The notes under the pieces are model-generated. The model did no database searches and was not told the origin of the DNA. It was given only the letters and a program-made list of their open reading frames with translations. The position numbers and the translations under genes were made by a program. Of a stretch of DNA of 64,000 bases, positions 33,513 to 46,500 are shown piece after piece. Within the stretch, counting starts at the first letter, position 1, and the number at the start of each line of letters is the position of its first letter. Source of the stretch: Cylicocyclus nassatus (Eukaryota > Nematoda > Chromadorea > Rhabditida > Strongylidae); contig CATQJL010000316.1 of NCBI GenBank assembly GCA_958299035.1, positions 15,656,347 through 15,720,346 of the forward strand. Direction: 5' to 3'.

Positions 33513-36230
33513 AAATTAACCTCTGCGGCTGCATCATTTAATAACCACGCTATTCTATAAGAATTTTCTATCTGTTTAGAATGTCTAGTAGTTGGCTTAA
33601 CATAACCTTTACTATCATTAGTTTATTCTAGAATAGTCTCCTCCAGCAATACATAGAGGGAGGGGCCGCGAAAGCTTTTGGTCCATCCTTCATAGGCATT
33701 GTTCTCGTTTTTCATTCAGATCCGATTAAATATTGTTTAACAAAAGAAATTACCCTTCCCCCTCCCCCTCCCCCCAAGTTTATACCGAGATGTGAAAAGT
33801 AATTTTCGAAACTTCCACTTCCTGGTTCATGGATCTTCTGCTCCTGTTCCTTTCGCATGGGCTCGAAATGAGCGTCAATTTCTGCACTGCCTTCACAGCG
33901 GGCACACTGGACTTCGCCCTTTCATTGAAAGAATTATCATTGTCAAAGAATACTTACCCATTCAAAGAAACAACGCAAGCCTAGAAACAACATAGTACAC
34001 GCGAAGATCAAATCGTGAGTGAACATCTTTGCGTTCTTTCCAGGTACATTATTATAATATATAGAATCATAATCGCATTTTGAAAATGCGGCACAAAGCG
34101 AGAAAGCTAGCGGTAGTCCCGCGGCGCGCGCCCTGTTTTTCATGTCTGCCACCGCTCGCTTTCCTTCTACTATTAGAAGACTTTAGTAGATTTATCTTCC
34201 GTTTCTCTTCGTCGAGACAGGTTTTCGTTAACCTTTTGATCGTTTCTTTTTCCCGCAGCTAGTTTTATCCTTCATTCTTCGCCTTATGAATTAGTTCGAG
34301 GCGGGCATGTAATTGTGTGTATAGTTGTCCATATCTCTCAACATGGAGTTGCGCAGTAAATTGCCCCACTGCTCGACAATCTCTCAAGCCTCTCTGATTG
34401 GTTCAAATGCTTCATCCTTATGCCAAAAATAAATGTCATTTCTGACAGAAGCCGTAAAACTTTGATAAAATTCATTGTGTGCGACAAGTATACAATTTTG
34501 GATACATCAATACGTTTAGATGACATCTGATTATTCGATAATTGGTTGCATTCATTCATTCGTTCAAATAACGCATGTTAGGATGAGTTGAAAGTAATCA
34601 GATCTCAAATCGGATGGTGCATTTTTTGTTCCACAGTTCTTTTATTTCACCTAGATAAAATTTGCATTGGAAAAAGTTTGCTCTGTTTTATGTGATCGAT
34701 CTTTCGATACAATTTATCTCTGAAGTATTTACGGATGAAATCAGCACGATAAAACGGGGAAGAAAGGCTGGGAGCGCTTGTCTAGCATTTTAACCAATTT
34801 GTGAGCAGTCGAGGATGGAAGTCGATACTTTCAACTCAGCCTAGTCAGAGAATCGAATCAATAATACATGCGATGTATGTGGACAAAGTAGAGTAGCATG
34901 GGTATGGAACTTGGCAAAACAAATAGAAAAAACAACCAAAACGAGTGAAGGCATGAACTACCTACTATGGACGACATCAAGAAATGGAGTTGCGATGTGG
35001 CGAGCGAAAATCTTGGCGCCAAAATCGATTTTATCGTGCTGAGGCCGGCGGTCAAACACATCGGCCTTAACGCACTGTCCTTAGTACATGAAAATCCGCC
35101 GATCGAAACAATTTTTTGACAAGTTCTATGTGCATCTGTGTCTGGCGGTTTGGCACCGTCTTTTCAGAACCGGATTGACCGCCATATTGATCTGTCTTGA
35201 TAATTACACTTTTACCTCGTTATGCTTCACACACTTTTTGAGTGGCTTGCTCGCGAGTGCATCATAAAAGAGGAGTCTGTTAGCTTTCAAGCGAATGCTT
35301 GTTAGGCAACCATCTCTGCGCAGTAAAGGCCTTTATCTTCCTTTTAGCTGATCAGCGTTCTACTGAAATCAAATTATGGGCTTTTTTAACACAAGCTTTA
35401 GGTTTTCCTACCTTTTTTTCAATTGGTTGCCAGACCCTGGATAGTCCTTTTTATGTAATAATCTGAGAGGGTATTCGACTTCTTTGGGTGTAGTGGATAC
35501 AACCTCTTTTCCTCCTCTACCTCTACTTCTACTTCAATCCACAAATTGTAAGAGCGTCTTATTTCCTCTCGATATTGTATTTCCTCTCGATATTGTAGTC
35601 TAACGCGCTTTTAAGTTTGAAATTTTGCTATTAGCTGTGCTCAATGGTTAGATATGCTTCTACCAGCGATTACCAAGAAGTAACTCCATGTGGTATCACC
35701 TCAGATGAAAGATTGTTATTTATACCAGTGCAAAGTTTGGGCTGTTTTTCGTGTCGCTGTGCGGGATGCATCAATTTTTAGGTTTTTTATTTGGTAAACT
35801 CGACAACAAATTGTATCTTATGAGGAAAGAAAAGCACATCCACGGTCGACTGAATCTTGCTACATCTCAGAAATTATGTTCCCATTTTTTTGAAGGCCAG
35901 CGAGCCTACGGGCGGAGACTAGCTGGCTGTTACCCCATAAAAAAGTATTTCCAAAAGGACAACAAAGCATGCAAAAACAGAACAAGAAAAACGAACAAAT
36001 CAATGAAGCTTTTAGGAAGTGGGTTATTCATCCGTGGAAGGGAAGTGAGGTAGAAAAGAAACAATATACGGCTTTTGGCTTATCCCAATGTTTTTCAATG
36101 TTTCTCCTGATGTATAAAGAAGAAGGGATAGCATATAGTGCAGTTTGCTCCTCTGGATAGAGAGACCAAAACCGGCTAGAGTGCTGCCGTTGAGAGGAAC
36201 ATCGACTTCTGCTACTTCTGCAATTAAAAA
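33513..36230. other. Unassigned DNA
   Basis: No gene supported. GTCTGGCGGTTTG near 35.14 kb recurs near 53.61 kb, suggesting a dispersed repeat fragment. Confidence 0.35.
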
Positions 36231-36483
36231 TCAGAATGACTCTTGCGGTTTCAAATATTTTTGAACTTCTCTGTTAAAAATGAAAGTGTTTCTCGCATTA
36301 ACAGCTTCCACAGGGAGACCATTCCAAGTTTTGACTACGCGTACTAAGAAGGAGTTGAAGAACTGCTTAGTTCCAACTTTTCCTACTACAACCCTGAATT
36401 GTGTCCAGTGAGATTGTTAAAACTTGGCAATCTGAAAAAATCTTGTATTCTCAGCTCAACTCTTCTAGTCACAATTTTGCAAA
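36231..36483 (-). pseudogene. 3' end of a CR1/L2-like non-LTR retrotransposon ORF2
   Basis: Minus-strand frame reads RRVELRIQDFFRLPSFNNL, GHNSGL, two stops, then TKQFFNSFLVRVVKTWNGLP followed by VEAVNARNTFIFNREVQKYL and a terminal TGA at 36231-36233. FFxxRVVxxWNxLP..VxxAxxxxxFKxxL is the hallmark C-terminus of CR1/L2-type ORF2 proteins. Two stops and a short frame change show decay. Only the terminal fragment remains, the usual result of 5' truncation. Confidence 0.7.
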
Positions 36484-37712
36484 CCAGGTCTTGTTCTACA
36501 TCACTCTTCTAAGGGCCGGGCGTATTTCACGCTATTTCAGTCGCGACGCGATTTGGCAATTCGCCAGAAGTCTTGGGATCTAACACTAGCAAACTGCACA
36601 TGCATTGTATATAACTAACGTGGATTGATTGAAAGGGCTACTAAGCCTTACTTAGTAATTGTTTCAAGTACTCATTTATTCTTTCTCACAGAAGTTTTTC
36701 CCGAAGCTACACAACCTTTTCCCAAAGCTATAGATTCTACATGAAAAACCATTTAGAATAGGTAGTTGTTTGCAATTTATTCATGATGGTCAGGATCGCG
36801 TGAGTTCTAAGAATTCTAAAGCTAGCACTGGGAGAGCACGAGAGCCTACAGTAATGGAATCAGTGAACTTTTGCAGCAGAGATGACGTATTATTGTCTAC
36901 TACTTTTGTGGGGCATGTAAATCAAAAAAAAGGAAAGTCATGGAAATATCTGTATATTAGCTGCTAATCTAATACTTGTGAAAATTATCAATCGCTGAGT
37001 TCCACAGTTTCTGCGACAGGATTAAGTTTTCACAAAGTTTTTAGCTGTTTGAGGTTGTTGTAAGAAATATTCCACATCTTTTACTCAGGTTCAAGATAAT
37101 TAATGTTTAATCTACAGCCCACTCAAAGTATTGTTCCTCTATGAACTTTGCAGCATTTTAACTCTAGTTTTTATGCCTTTTGAGTATAAAGGCAGCCGAT
37201 TTGAGTATAGCGACTGACATACAGGCTGCCGCCCATAGGTGTGATAGGGGGAGCCGGGATCTCCCCAGGTGAAGGGTCTCGGCTGTTCCCGACCTTCCAG
37301 GGTGAAGGGGGTATGTGAGTCTAGGGGGAGGGGGGGAGGAAGAGAGAAAAGGTAAGAAAGTGTGGTATAAAAAGCTCTAATTTGTACCTTATTTAGGCAC
37401 AAATTGAAAAAAAATTTGAAAATTTTCAAAAGAAATTTAAAAATTTCAAGAAAATTTATTATGATGATCTGTGCTCCTGTTTCACTGCATCAACAAAAAA
37501 AAGCAATAAGGTTTATTCCAAAAGATGTACAAGTTAGGAACAACTTCATTTCCTGCGCATCATCATCAACAATATCACTATCGCTAACGTCAGAGACAAC
37601 AAATTCGGTGCCTGAAAAATCTTCTTCTTGCTCCAAAAGGTCATTGGAGTGGAAGTAGAATCGAGTGCAAAGCGTTCTAAGTCAAAGATGGATTTGAAAC
37701 TTTCTTCTTCTT

Positions 37713-38696
37713 CTAAGCACTTTTGTGATTTTTTTCCTGGCCCTCTGGTAGCATCAGGAAGTCAGCAGGTAGGTGACCAGTTTCTTCATACCATCTTTTA
37801 GGATATTTCAAAAAGTCATACGGTAACAGCCTGTCTGGACCACTTATACCAAACCTTTGAATGAAAATTTTAGATAACAATGTGTTTAGTAGAAGGTTGA
37901 CAAATCTTAAGTATTTGCTTAGATGCTCTATCGTTCTACGACTTCTTGTGTTCTGATAACAGAGTAGATAGAAAATTTCTTTCTTCATCTCTGCCGTGCT
38001 AGTCGGAATGGAAACTAGCTTTGCTAGTAAGTCCATCAGATTTTTGCAGTAAGTAATGGGAAAAGAGCCAGATCGTATATGCTTTCGCAACACGAGAAGG
38101 AAATAGTGCATACTTTTTTGGGCCTTTTCGAACTCTGGCTTCACCTCCTCTGGCATACTTCCTGTTAACTGACGAGAAAGCTGCTCAACTTCTTCTTCAA
38201 CAGCATCTGCGGAATAGCCGAAAAAAGTAGATACTATGCTGCGCGTTGGTTTTTTTCAATATCATAGGTCATAATGTCACAAGGCGAATAACTTCCAAAA
38301 GCATAAAGCACAGAGTTGGGTTCGCACTCCAGCCGGGATCTAAGTGCAGTAACTATGCTTTGTACTAACACCTTCCTTTTGTTCATATCCATGTTTGTGA
38401 ATTTAGCAGCCTTGAATTCTTCAGCAACCTGAAGATCAGCAATGGACTTCCTGGACATCCTCATTGAAACTAGACAATCTGCTTGGATTCCTTATGCAGG
38501 AAATCAGAGAGTTTCGCTCAATTGTCAACTCTGTGTCAATGTCGACAACATTTTCATCGGCGTAAGATTCTCCTTCTGCCTCGCTATTGAACTGGAACAC
38601 ATGCGAGTCATCTGCGATTTTGTAAAGTATTCTGCCTGCTGTTTCCTCTTTAAACTGCCAACCTTTCCAAAACATTGAGGGATAATTTAATAACAT
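37713..38696 (-). pseudogene. Cluster of coding-like minus frames, unrecognised, probably decayed
   Basis: Four successive minus-strand stretches look protein-coding by composition: FWKGWQFKEETAGRILYKIA followed by an acidic tail; NKRKVLVQSIVTALRSRL then YAFGSYSPCDIM; VEQLSRQLTGSMPEEVKPEF with KAQKSMHYFLLVLRKHI; and DFLKYPKRWYEETGHLPADF up to a stop near 37713. They follow one another in one direction but change frame near 38.45 kb and meet a stop near 38.23 kb without clear introns. A processed pseudogene or a degenerate element protein are both possible. AFGSY recalls nucleotidyltransferase folds, but that is weak. Confidence 0.4.
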
Positions 38697-39078
38697 GCTA
38701 TCCTTCTGAATGTCTTAAAGTTTTTGATTCATTGAACCCAACCACCTTCTCTACAAATTAGGTAAGGTGAGTCTAGAGCGTTTTCATAAAAGTGACCTTC
38801 TTCAGCACTAGGTTTACAGAGTATAGATTCCAGAAATGGGCAGGTTTTTGTGTGAAGGTGTGGAAATTTACCAATCTCCCATAATTTTTTGAGTGTGCGC
38901 TAATAATGATGGCATAACTGTCAATCAAAAGCGCATTTTTTACCAAAAAAACATAAACATATAACAACGATAAGGACGCTCAAATAGACGCGTTCGCTCA
39001 CGTTCCCGTTAGTGCTGATAGCGATGTCAATCCACAGCACATTTTTTACTATTAACTTGCTCCACCTCGCTCTTATTA

Positions 39079-39780
39079 GGTCGTCCAGAAAGTTTTTACG
39101 CATGAATTTCAAAATTCATAACTTCTGATTTTTCCAACCGATTTGACTGCTTTCACTTTTATGTGAAAGGGTAAGTCATGCTCTTTATAATGACTTCTCA
39201 GCTGCTTAGTAATGTTCATCTGTTGCATAGATAGGAGCAATAGAAGAAAAATGGTAAAAATTTTAATTTTCTGTTGGGGTCATAAAAAATCGGAGAATTG
39301 CAACAAAAATCGGAGCAGTCAGTACTGTAGGATCTTTCACCAGCTCTTTCTAACAGTGCAAAGTTTGCGCCGATTGAGCGTCTCCATGAAAAGTTATGTT
39401 ATCCCTGAAAAATGCCAAAATAAGTCAAATTCGCCTTTTTGTATTGCTTGCTCGGAAATCATAACTTTTCATAGAGACGCTCAATCGGAGCAAACTTTGC
39501 ACTGTTAGAAAGAGCTGGTGAAAGAACCTACAATACCGACTGCTCCGATTTTTGTTGCAAGTTTTTAATTTTTTATGACCCTACACAAAAATTCAAATTT
39601 TGAGTGATTTTGGTTTTGAGCTTCTATCTATATAACAGATGACCATTACTAAGCAGCTGAGATGTCATTATAAAGAGCATGACTTACCCTTTCAAATAAA
39701 AATGAAAGCAGTCAAACCGGTCGGAAAAATCAAAAGTTATGAATTTTTGAAAATCGTGCGCAAAAACTTTCGGGACGATC
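39079..39780. repeat. Mariner-like foldback MITE with TA target duplication
   Basis: GGTCGTCCAGAAAGTTTTTA at the left and AAAAACTTTCGGGACGATC at the right, flanked by TA on both sides (39077-39078, 39781-39782). Arms of about 160 bp match (CATAACTTCTGATTTTT, AGTCATGCTCTTTATAATGA). A second inner palindrome, GAGCGTCTCCATGAAAAGTT / AACTTTTCATAGAGACGCTC, lies near 39.38-39.48 kb. Confidence 0.8.
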
Positions 39781-39793
39781 TATACAATGTGAT

Positions 39794-40530
39794 GGCTTTT
39801 ACGGGTCACCGAAGCAAATGATTTTTAGAGCCGGGAAGCAAAGAAGCCCTAACAAGCTGTATACCATTCGAAAACTGAGATCATGGAGAATCGACGTAGA
39901 CCATCGACTTTTTTCTAGGTCTTCTGTGCCGCGAGATATAAGGGATTTTATGTGCTTTAAAAAATAACTGATTTTGTGCCCTCACTTTCTGCTCTCCAAA
40001 TGAATGCTACGAGAAAGTCGACGGTCTACGTTTGTTAACGAAGACTTGCTCTTTAACGCAGATAGATAATCAGCAGTGATTAGGTCTTCATTTGGCAGAA
40101 ATCTGCTGTTGAAAATGACTATGTTTTCAGATAAAATGCGGTGTATCTCTCGGTAGAGGGGGGCTAGAAAGAAGTCGACGGTCTAGATCGAATCCCCTTT
40201 TCCTGAGCTTTCGAACGGTATATAAGTTGCTGGGCGGAAACACAGACCAGTTTTCAAAAATGGGGTGGAGATATTTACTATTAGCTTGCTCCAATCCGGC
40301 TCCACCAATGTATTGGCTTTTATCGGTTACCGGAGCAAATGATTTTTAGAGCCGGGCAGCAAAGAAGCCCTAACATGCTGTATACCATTCGAAAGCTGAG
40401 ATCATGGAGAATCGACGTAGACCGTCGACTTTTTTCTAGGTCTTCTGGGCCGCGAGATATGAGGGATTTTATGTGCTTTAAAAATTAACTGATTTTGTGC
40501 CCTCACTTTCTGCTCTCCAAAATGCTACGA
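39794..40530 (+). repeat. Direct duplication of about 215 bp with spacer
   Basis: 39794-40014 and 40315-40530 share ATGATTTTTAGAGCCGGG, GCAAAGAAGCCCTAACA, GCTGTATACCATTCGAAA and TTTTTTCTAGGTCTTCT at about 93% identity by eye. The spacer holds partial inverted matches to the units (AAAGTCGACGGTCTA). Begins directly after the mariner-like MITE. Confidence 0.65.
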
Positions 40531-40914
40531 GGATAAATAAATAATACAAATAAATATAAATACCGTTTCTTTAGTAAATTTATGAGTGTGCTTGTTGTTT
40601 GAGGTACTTAGCCTGCAAAACCTTTTAATAACGATTTTTATCACATTCTCAGAGTACAATACCAACCTCAGCCCAGGTGAAGGGGGTCATCGGGAGTTTG
40701 GCCTCAAAGTGAAGGGGGTAAGATCCATCACTCCCCCTATCGCAACTATGCTGCCGCCACAAGTCAAGCAGCTCAGGTTGTCGCGACCGCCTTGCTCTGG
40801 TCTTGCGCTGCTCAACGTATCTTTCAGGTATTTTGACATGTGGGCGGTGATTAGGCTGGCAAAGCAAAGGAGATCTCTGAATGAAGGAATGAATGTTGCC
40901 AATACTTGCTGCCT

Positions 40915-40975
40915 TGAAGGACTACTGGTCCCTCACATGCTTATGCAAGCTGTTTGAGGAGAACCAGTAGTCCGC
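40915..40975. repeat. Small palindrome
   Basis: GACTACTGGTCCCTC near 40920 pairs with GAGAACCAGTAGTC near 40957 around a short loop. CAGGTGAAGGGGGT and GTGAAGGGGGTA words shortly upstream also occur near 37.26-37.31 kb, so a dispersed repeat may be present. Confidence 0.4.
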
Positions 40976-41269
40976 TAAAGTGGCGTCTAATGACGGCTTT
41001 GCTTCTTCACCCGATTTAGAGAACTGCCTGCGCGTGACTATACATTCAACTTCTCAGACGCGATTTCCAGAAGATAGTTCACCACTCCAAATGATTATAC
41101 ATAGGCTTGTCATCACTATGCTGTGGTATGACTCGCGACTCATGCCTTACAAAGGGAACCTTGCTAACCATTCTATCATGTGATATCATTTGTATGATTG
41201 ACCGATTGGGGACATAGTTGTATTCAATGTAATAGAACAGCTGAAGTTTTCTTTTGACATTGAATGTTC

Positions 41270-41425
41270 GAATGAATGGTCTTTAGAATTGAATATCCGA
41301 ACAACTGTCTTTCAAATTGGTTCGAAGATTCGAATATTCGAATAACTGTCTTTTAAAGCTCCTTGAATAAACGAATATTCAAATAATTCATTTTTCTAAA
41401 TCGTCGAATGAACAAGTTATTCGAA
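41270..41425 (+). repeat. Degenerate tandem array
   Basis: Units containing CGAATATTCGAATAACTGTC-TTT are repeated about four times with drift (GAATATCCGAACAACTGTCTTT, CGAATATTCAAATAATTC, ATTCGAATACAG). Confidence 0.5.
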
Positions 41426-42496
41426 TACAGACTTTTTTAGCACAAGTCTACTTTCCAACAAACTTTTCTGGTCCTGCACTAGCTTATTTTGATCAGACCA
41501 GGGAGTGGCAAATAGTATACGATTGCAAATGGTGACGTTGCGAACATCGAATGCAACAGGACCTTCGCGCGGTTCGTTTTTGAGCTGGCTAATCGCGTTT
41601 TCAAGGGAATTCCGCCGTTGCAAAGCATAGAAAAATACAAGAGCTGATTAGAAAGCGAATCTTTTATTTTGAAAAACGTAAATCTTCCCTGTGTGGTGAT
41701 AATAAGATAGTTTGCTGGTAAAATCACAGATTTGGCTATTTTTTATTGTCCTTAAGGGTTATATAGCATGATGAACACGTGTTAATTTTGCAAAGCACGA
41801 TTTTCGGACGTTACCGTATACAGTTCGACAGGATCGGATCAAAACCTCAAATCTGATCAGAGCTATAGTATATTAACCACTTGAAGCGCATAAAAAACTC
41901 TTTTAAGCATAATGAACTCATAATCGTGATTAGGATGCTGAAGAAGCCCCTACATGTAGTTTTGAGGAAATCTGATTCTGACTCACTTACTATTAGGTTG
42001 GAAAGGAAAGAATGTCGCTTTTTCGGGACTTTTCAGCTAAATTTAATATTTCTCAGAAACAAAGCCTCTACAAGGCTGAATTTTCATGATCAAAGTTTGA
42101 TTTTTAGTACGCAATTATAAATATGGGAGGGGCCTAGGACTACTGAGGGGGGGGGGGGAAGAGTTTGCCACTTTTCGCTTTGATTTTCTTGCTTTCTAAA
42201 CGTGAGAAAAAAATAACAAGAGTATAGATGGATAAGTGCATGTGTTTGTTACATGCAAATGCAAGTGAGAGGTTTGTATGAACTTTCGAGCAAAAATCCG
42301 ATTTTTGGTATCATAAGATGCTCTTATGTTTTGGCTTGCAACTTTGCGTAACGTACGACTCACATCAACGTTCAGAAGTTAGGCAGAGTTCATTTTGCTC
42401 CATAGAATGGTACTCCTCCCATATTTTCTGGTTTCGTCTTGTGCTTTGCTGTAAAAAAACGACATCTTTTTTCCAACTTAATATAATATACTCACC

Positions 42497-42903
42497 TTGA
42501 GCACCAAGAAAGGCGTTTTTTGCGAGAAAAGTGTGGTGTTCGTGATCACCATAACAGAGATAACCCCCTTGCACTAAGACAGAAATCTACTATTTTGAAA
42601 CTTCGGCGCTCGGATTTCGCGGTAGACATATAGCTCCCGCTTCTATCACAAAATATACGAAGCGTCAAATGATGAACAGTTGGAGGTACGCATACGAGCA
42701 CTGCCTCGAAATCATGTAATCAAAAAAGTCGGTCGCCAATGCAAATGCAGGGAAGATCGTTCTGGATGGTTCCATTTGGTCCGTGTGTTCCAAACTTTCC
42801 CCTAAAAACACTCATATCTGATTTATCAACAGCAAATAATGCCGCATTTGCTAATATATCTCTTTTATCTAGAGAAAGGGCTTTTCTGGTAAGTTTATAC
42901 TTG
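42497..42903 (-). pseudogene. Coding-like minus-strand stretch with one in-frame TGA, unrecognised
   Basis: One minus frame from about 42903 stays open for about 50 codons (KALSLDKRDILANAALFAV, MSVFRGKFGTHGPNGT, NDLPCICIGDRLF), meets a single TGA, then stays open for about 50 more (DFEAVLVCVPPTVHHLTLRI, SERRSFKIVDFCLSA). A separate stretch, GGYLCYGDHEHHTFLAKNAF with LGAQ, lies between a TCTTAG acceptor and a GTGAGT donor at the low end and may be a real exon. It follows the cyclase gene on the same strand. I do not recognise the family. Confidence 0.3.
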
Positions 42904-43540
42904 GAACTGGAATAGATGCATAACTTCCTCTTTGTCTGGAATTGCTGTTTTGAGGAGATCGAAGGCTAGTGAGCACTCTGCCTGGAGGTCCACCCTTCTC
43001 GCTCGCCCAGGGTTCCTGACGGATTTGTCCGCCTCAGGTTGAATTGTCAACCAAACCATGATAGATGTTCACTTCCCTTGCGTTCGAGTAAAGGAAAAAG
43101 ATCTCGGTAGAGCTTTACTCACTTCTCGAAGATGGAAATCGATCTGAACTATCCAGCAAGGGACAATGTGACAATGTGCCCCAACGTCAAGTGGTGTGTA
43201 TTTTATCATGATTTTATTATAGACGAAGAGCTTTTCCTTTTTTGAATTTGCTTGATTTTTTCCTTTTTTGGCGTATTCTTGTTGTACACAAATAAATTTT
43301 CTTTATCAACGACTTGAAACATGTAAACAACGGGTTGTTACTAGTTCACTTTCCAGTAGCCGACTAATCCTTAATTAGAAGTTACAGGTGACTTAAACGA
43401 TTACACTCGACTGCTTACTTCATAATCTATGTGCACAGATGGAACTGCGCAAAGTATATACATGTGAATATCAATGAATAAATAAAACTCTCAAAAAACC
43501 GGTCTTTCGTATATACGACAAAAATACAGGTAACTTTGGG

Positions 43541-46500
43541 TTATCCAGCAAGAACTGACGTATCCTTTCGCAGCAACCAATATGTAGCGCACATTCCTTT
43601 GCCCTAAGATAAACATTATTACTATGTAATGACGATAAGTAGTGCTTTTTTACCTTGATCTCAAAATCTCCTCGTTTTGTTGTTATAAATTCCGGATACT
43701 CATTAGCAAGAAGATCTTTGGACTGTTGTGATATTTGTATTTTTTCTGGCTCGCCCGTAGATTCCATCCGGGACGCCATGTTTACCTGCAATTGCTTAAC
43801 TGCATCCTTGCCTTCGATCGATAATCGATTGCTACATCAGTGAGGCTTACCGTATCACCGAATAGACAGTATCGTGGTGCATTTAAGCCAACTACTGCAG
43901 CAGCCACAGGACCGCTATGAAAGCCAACACGAATGATCAGACGTTCAGATTTGCGATGAGGGATACGGTAGGTGGTAAGGAACTGCAAATACGGAAGATT
44001 ATTTTGGGAGATATCGTTTCTAATGTGAATTCGTTACATCCAAGATATCGAGTGAGATGGTAGCAATGTTGGAGATATGACGTTTACCATTTTCTTCGGG
44101 TATACCAGAAACGACCATATATGCGTCACCGATGGTTTCCACCTCAAGATAATCATTTTTAGCTCTTATTCGTCACACAGTTGTTTATCATTTTTTTAGA
44201 ATCGCTTGCAAGGCAGCTTATTCTTTACTCCGTAAGCAATTGCAATTCTCGTTACTCACCTTATAGCCGTCATGCTTGTTTATGATATCGTCAAATCCAG
44301 AATAGACGCTATTAAGAAGATTGACAACCTGAATTTACGTCAAACGATGGCATTTATAGAGTGGATAGAAGTCTTGGGTAATCTACCTCAATCGGTGTGG
44401 ATGAGCCACAAAGCCTAGTAAATCCTACAACATCCGTAAATAGCACGGTTGCTGTCGAGTACATTTTTGGAGGAACTGGTCGTCCATTTTTAAGTTCGTT
44501 GGCGACAAATCTAGAATGCCCAATAAAGTTAAGAATAAGTTTTTAGGCCACAAAACTCACCTAGGTAAAAGCTGGCCAAGCAGCTTATCAGCTCTGACCG
44601 TTGCTTGTTCTAACATTCCCGTTCGCTCACCCACAAGTTTCTCCAAATTGTTTGCGTATTCTTCCATCATTCGAGTCATAGAGTCAACAAGACTTCCTTT
44701 GCTGAAATTTTGATGAAATAGAAAAAAGGAAAGAAGCGCCACGTTGTGCTTATGTGCAGGAAGAAATCTTCACTTACCACTCTCCCACCCCCTTGCCCGA
44801 AAAATCAGTTGCGCAATTTTTTTTCGGAATAGGCTCATTAATAGGATTATGCCAAAGACTTGTTCATTTACAAACAATGACTTTAATTATTCTAGAAAAC
44901 TAAGTCAGAGTGGTAATTTTTACTGTGAAATTGGTTGCTGTTGATACGCCGCATTTTTTCAAATCAAGGTTATGCGCTCATAAAAAAAAACTATGAAAAC
45001 TGAAAAATATCCCAAAATTTTCACCAAAAGCGTGGCTAACGTCACTCTTTTTAACTGAAAAAGATCTCTGTCGCCTCCCTCATCGAAAAATTGGGTGTCG
45101 CAGACAGCTTAGGTCCTACCACTTTTTCTTGCTCAGTTATGATATTTAAGGCAGTCTGTTATTGCTTACGTCTTCATGATTGATTCTGTAGATAGACGCA
45201 CTCGGCGTACAGATGGACGCCCATCCGGTGAGTCATGCCAGCAATCCTAAATATGGCATTAAGTTTTAGTGAACCAAATTTCAAGAAATGAATTTTATGT
45301 TGATATGGATGTACCTGCAGAAGAGCTTGGAGGTCGGGATGTATTTGTTTGTCTTTCTGAACAGATGGTCGAGAAATTTTCTCGCCTTCTGCTGCTTTTG
45401 TAACCATTTCTGCAAGCAGAAGTTGATTTTAGGGAAAAATTAATTTTTCAATGTAGAACTTCAACTTACCATTGAGATCAACCTTATCGCTAAACGGAAA
45501 AGATCTGAAGAGTATCTCATACATGACCATTCCAAAGGCATAGATATCGGCCGCACGTCGTTTCTCAAGTGACTGAAAAATTCGATTTTAACAAAAACTG
45601 CTAAAAAACGACTGGCGCAACTCAGCACACACAATTATTTAGTAAACAGTGCAATGCACACAATCGCACAGCGCAAAATGTGTGTGATTGTGCGTATTGC
45701 ACTGTTTTTAATGAAGTGTAGAATGACGAACCTGTCCAACCCAGGCCTGATCAACTCGTCGTTTGTTATTGTTTTCATTTGACATTCGCATTTCAGGAGC
45801 CACATAGAGAATGCCTAAATTTTTTGAGTAATAAATTAATGTAAATTTATCTTTCCATTCATTATTACTGTGAGAACGGCACGAATAGTGTGAGAATTGC
45901 GGTCACCGGCCGCGCGCCTTTGGCTGTCTGCGTATCTCGCGTCCGCGTTTTCCCTCGGCGTAGGGGTCGCTCGCGACCGCACCGCCGCAGCAAACGCGAC
46001 TAATATCTTACCTGCGTTCGCTTTTACAATCAGTATTCAAAAACCATACTCAAATTGGTGTCATGGGAATAAAGTAGCCAGTTTCTTTGATTTCACCCCC
46101 CCCCCCCTCCCGCCCAAGCTATGATGTCAGAAAGCGCACCAGTTTTTTGTACAGCATCAGTTGTTTCTTCTCCTTCCTTGGTAACTTCATCGTTAATACT
46201 GCCATGTTTCACCCATCTATTAACTGCATCACTGATGCCTGGAATGGTAAAATCAATGAAGACCACTTTTGCAGAGTGAATTCATCCGCCTACCGTAATC
46301 CGTCAATTTCACCAACCAATTACGATCTATAAGAGTGGACCACGTTGTCAGGGCGCCATGGTAACCGATACTTGACAAATGGAGATATTCCAGGCCCTGA
46401 AATTAAGGTTAGGAATTAGATAGAAAAGTTAGATCGATGGGTGTGTTTACCAATGTGATATCTCTCACAAATGCTCCATGGAACTTTTCGTCCAGGACGA

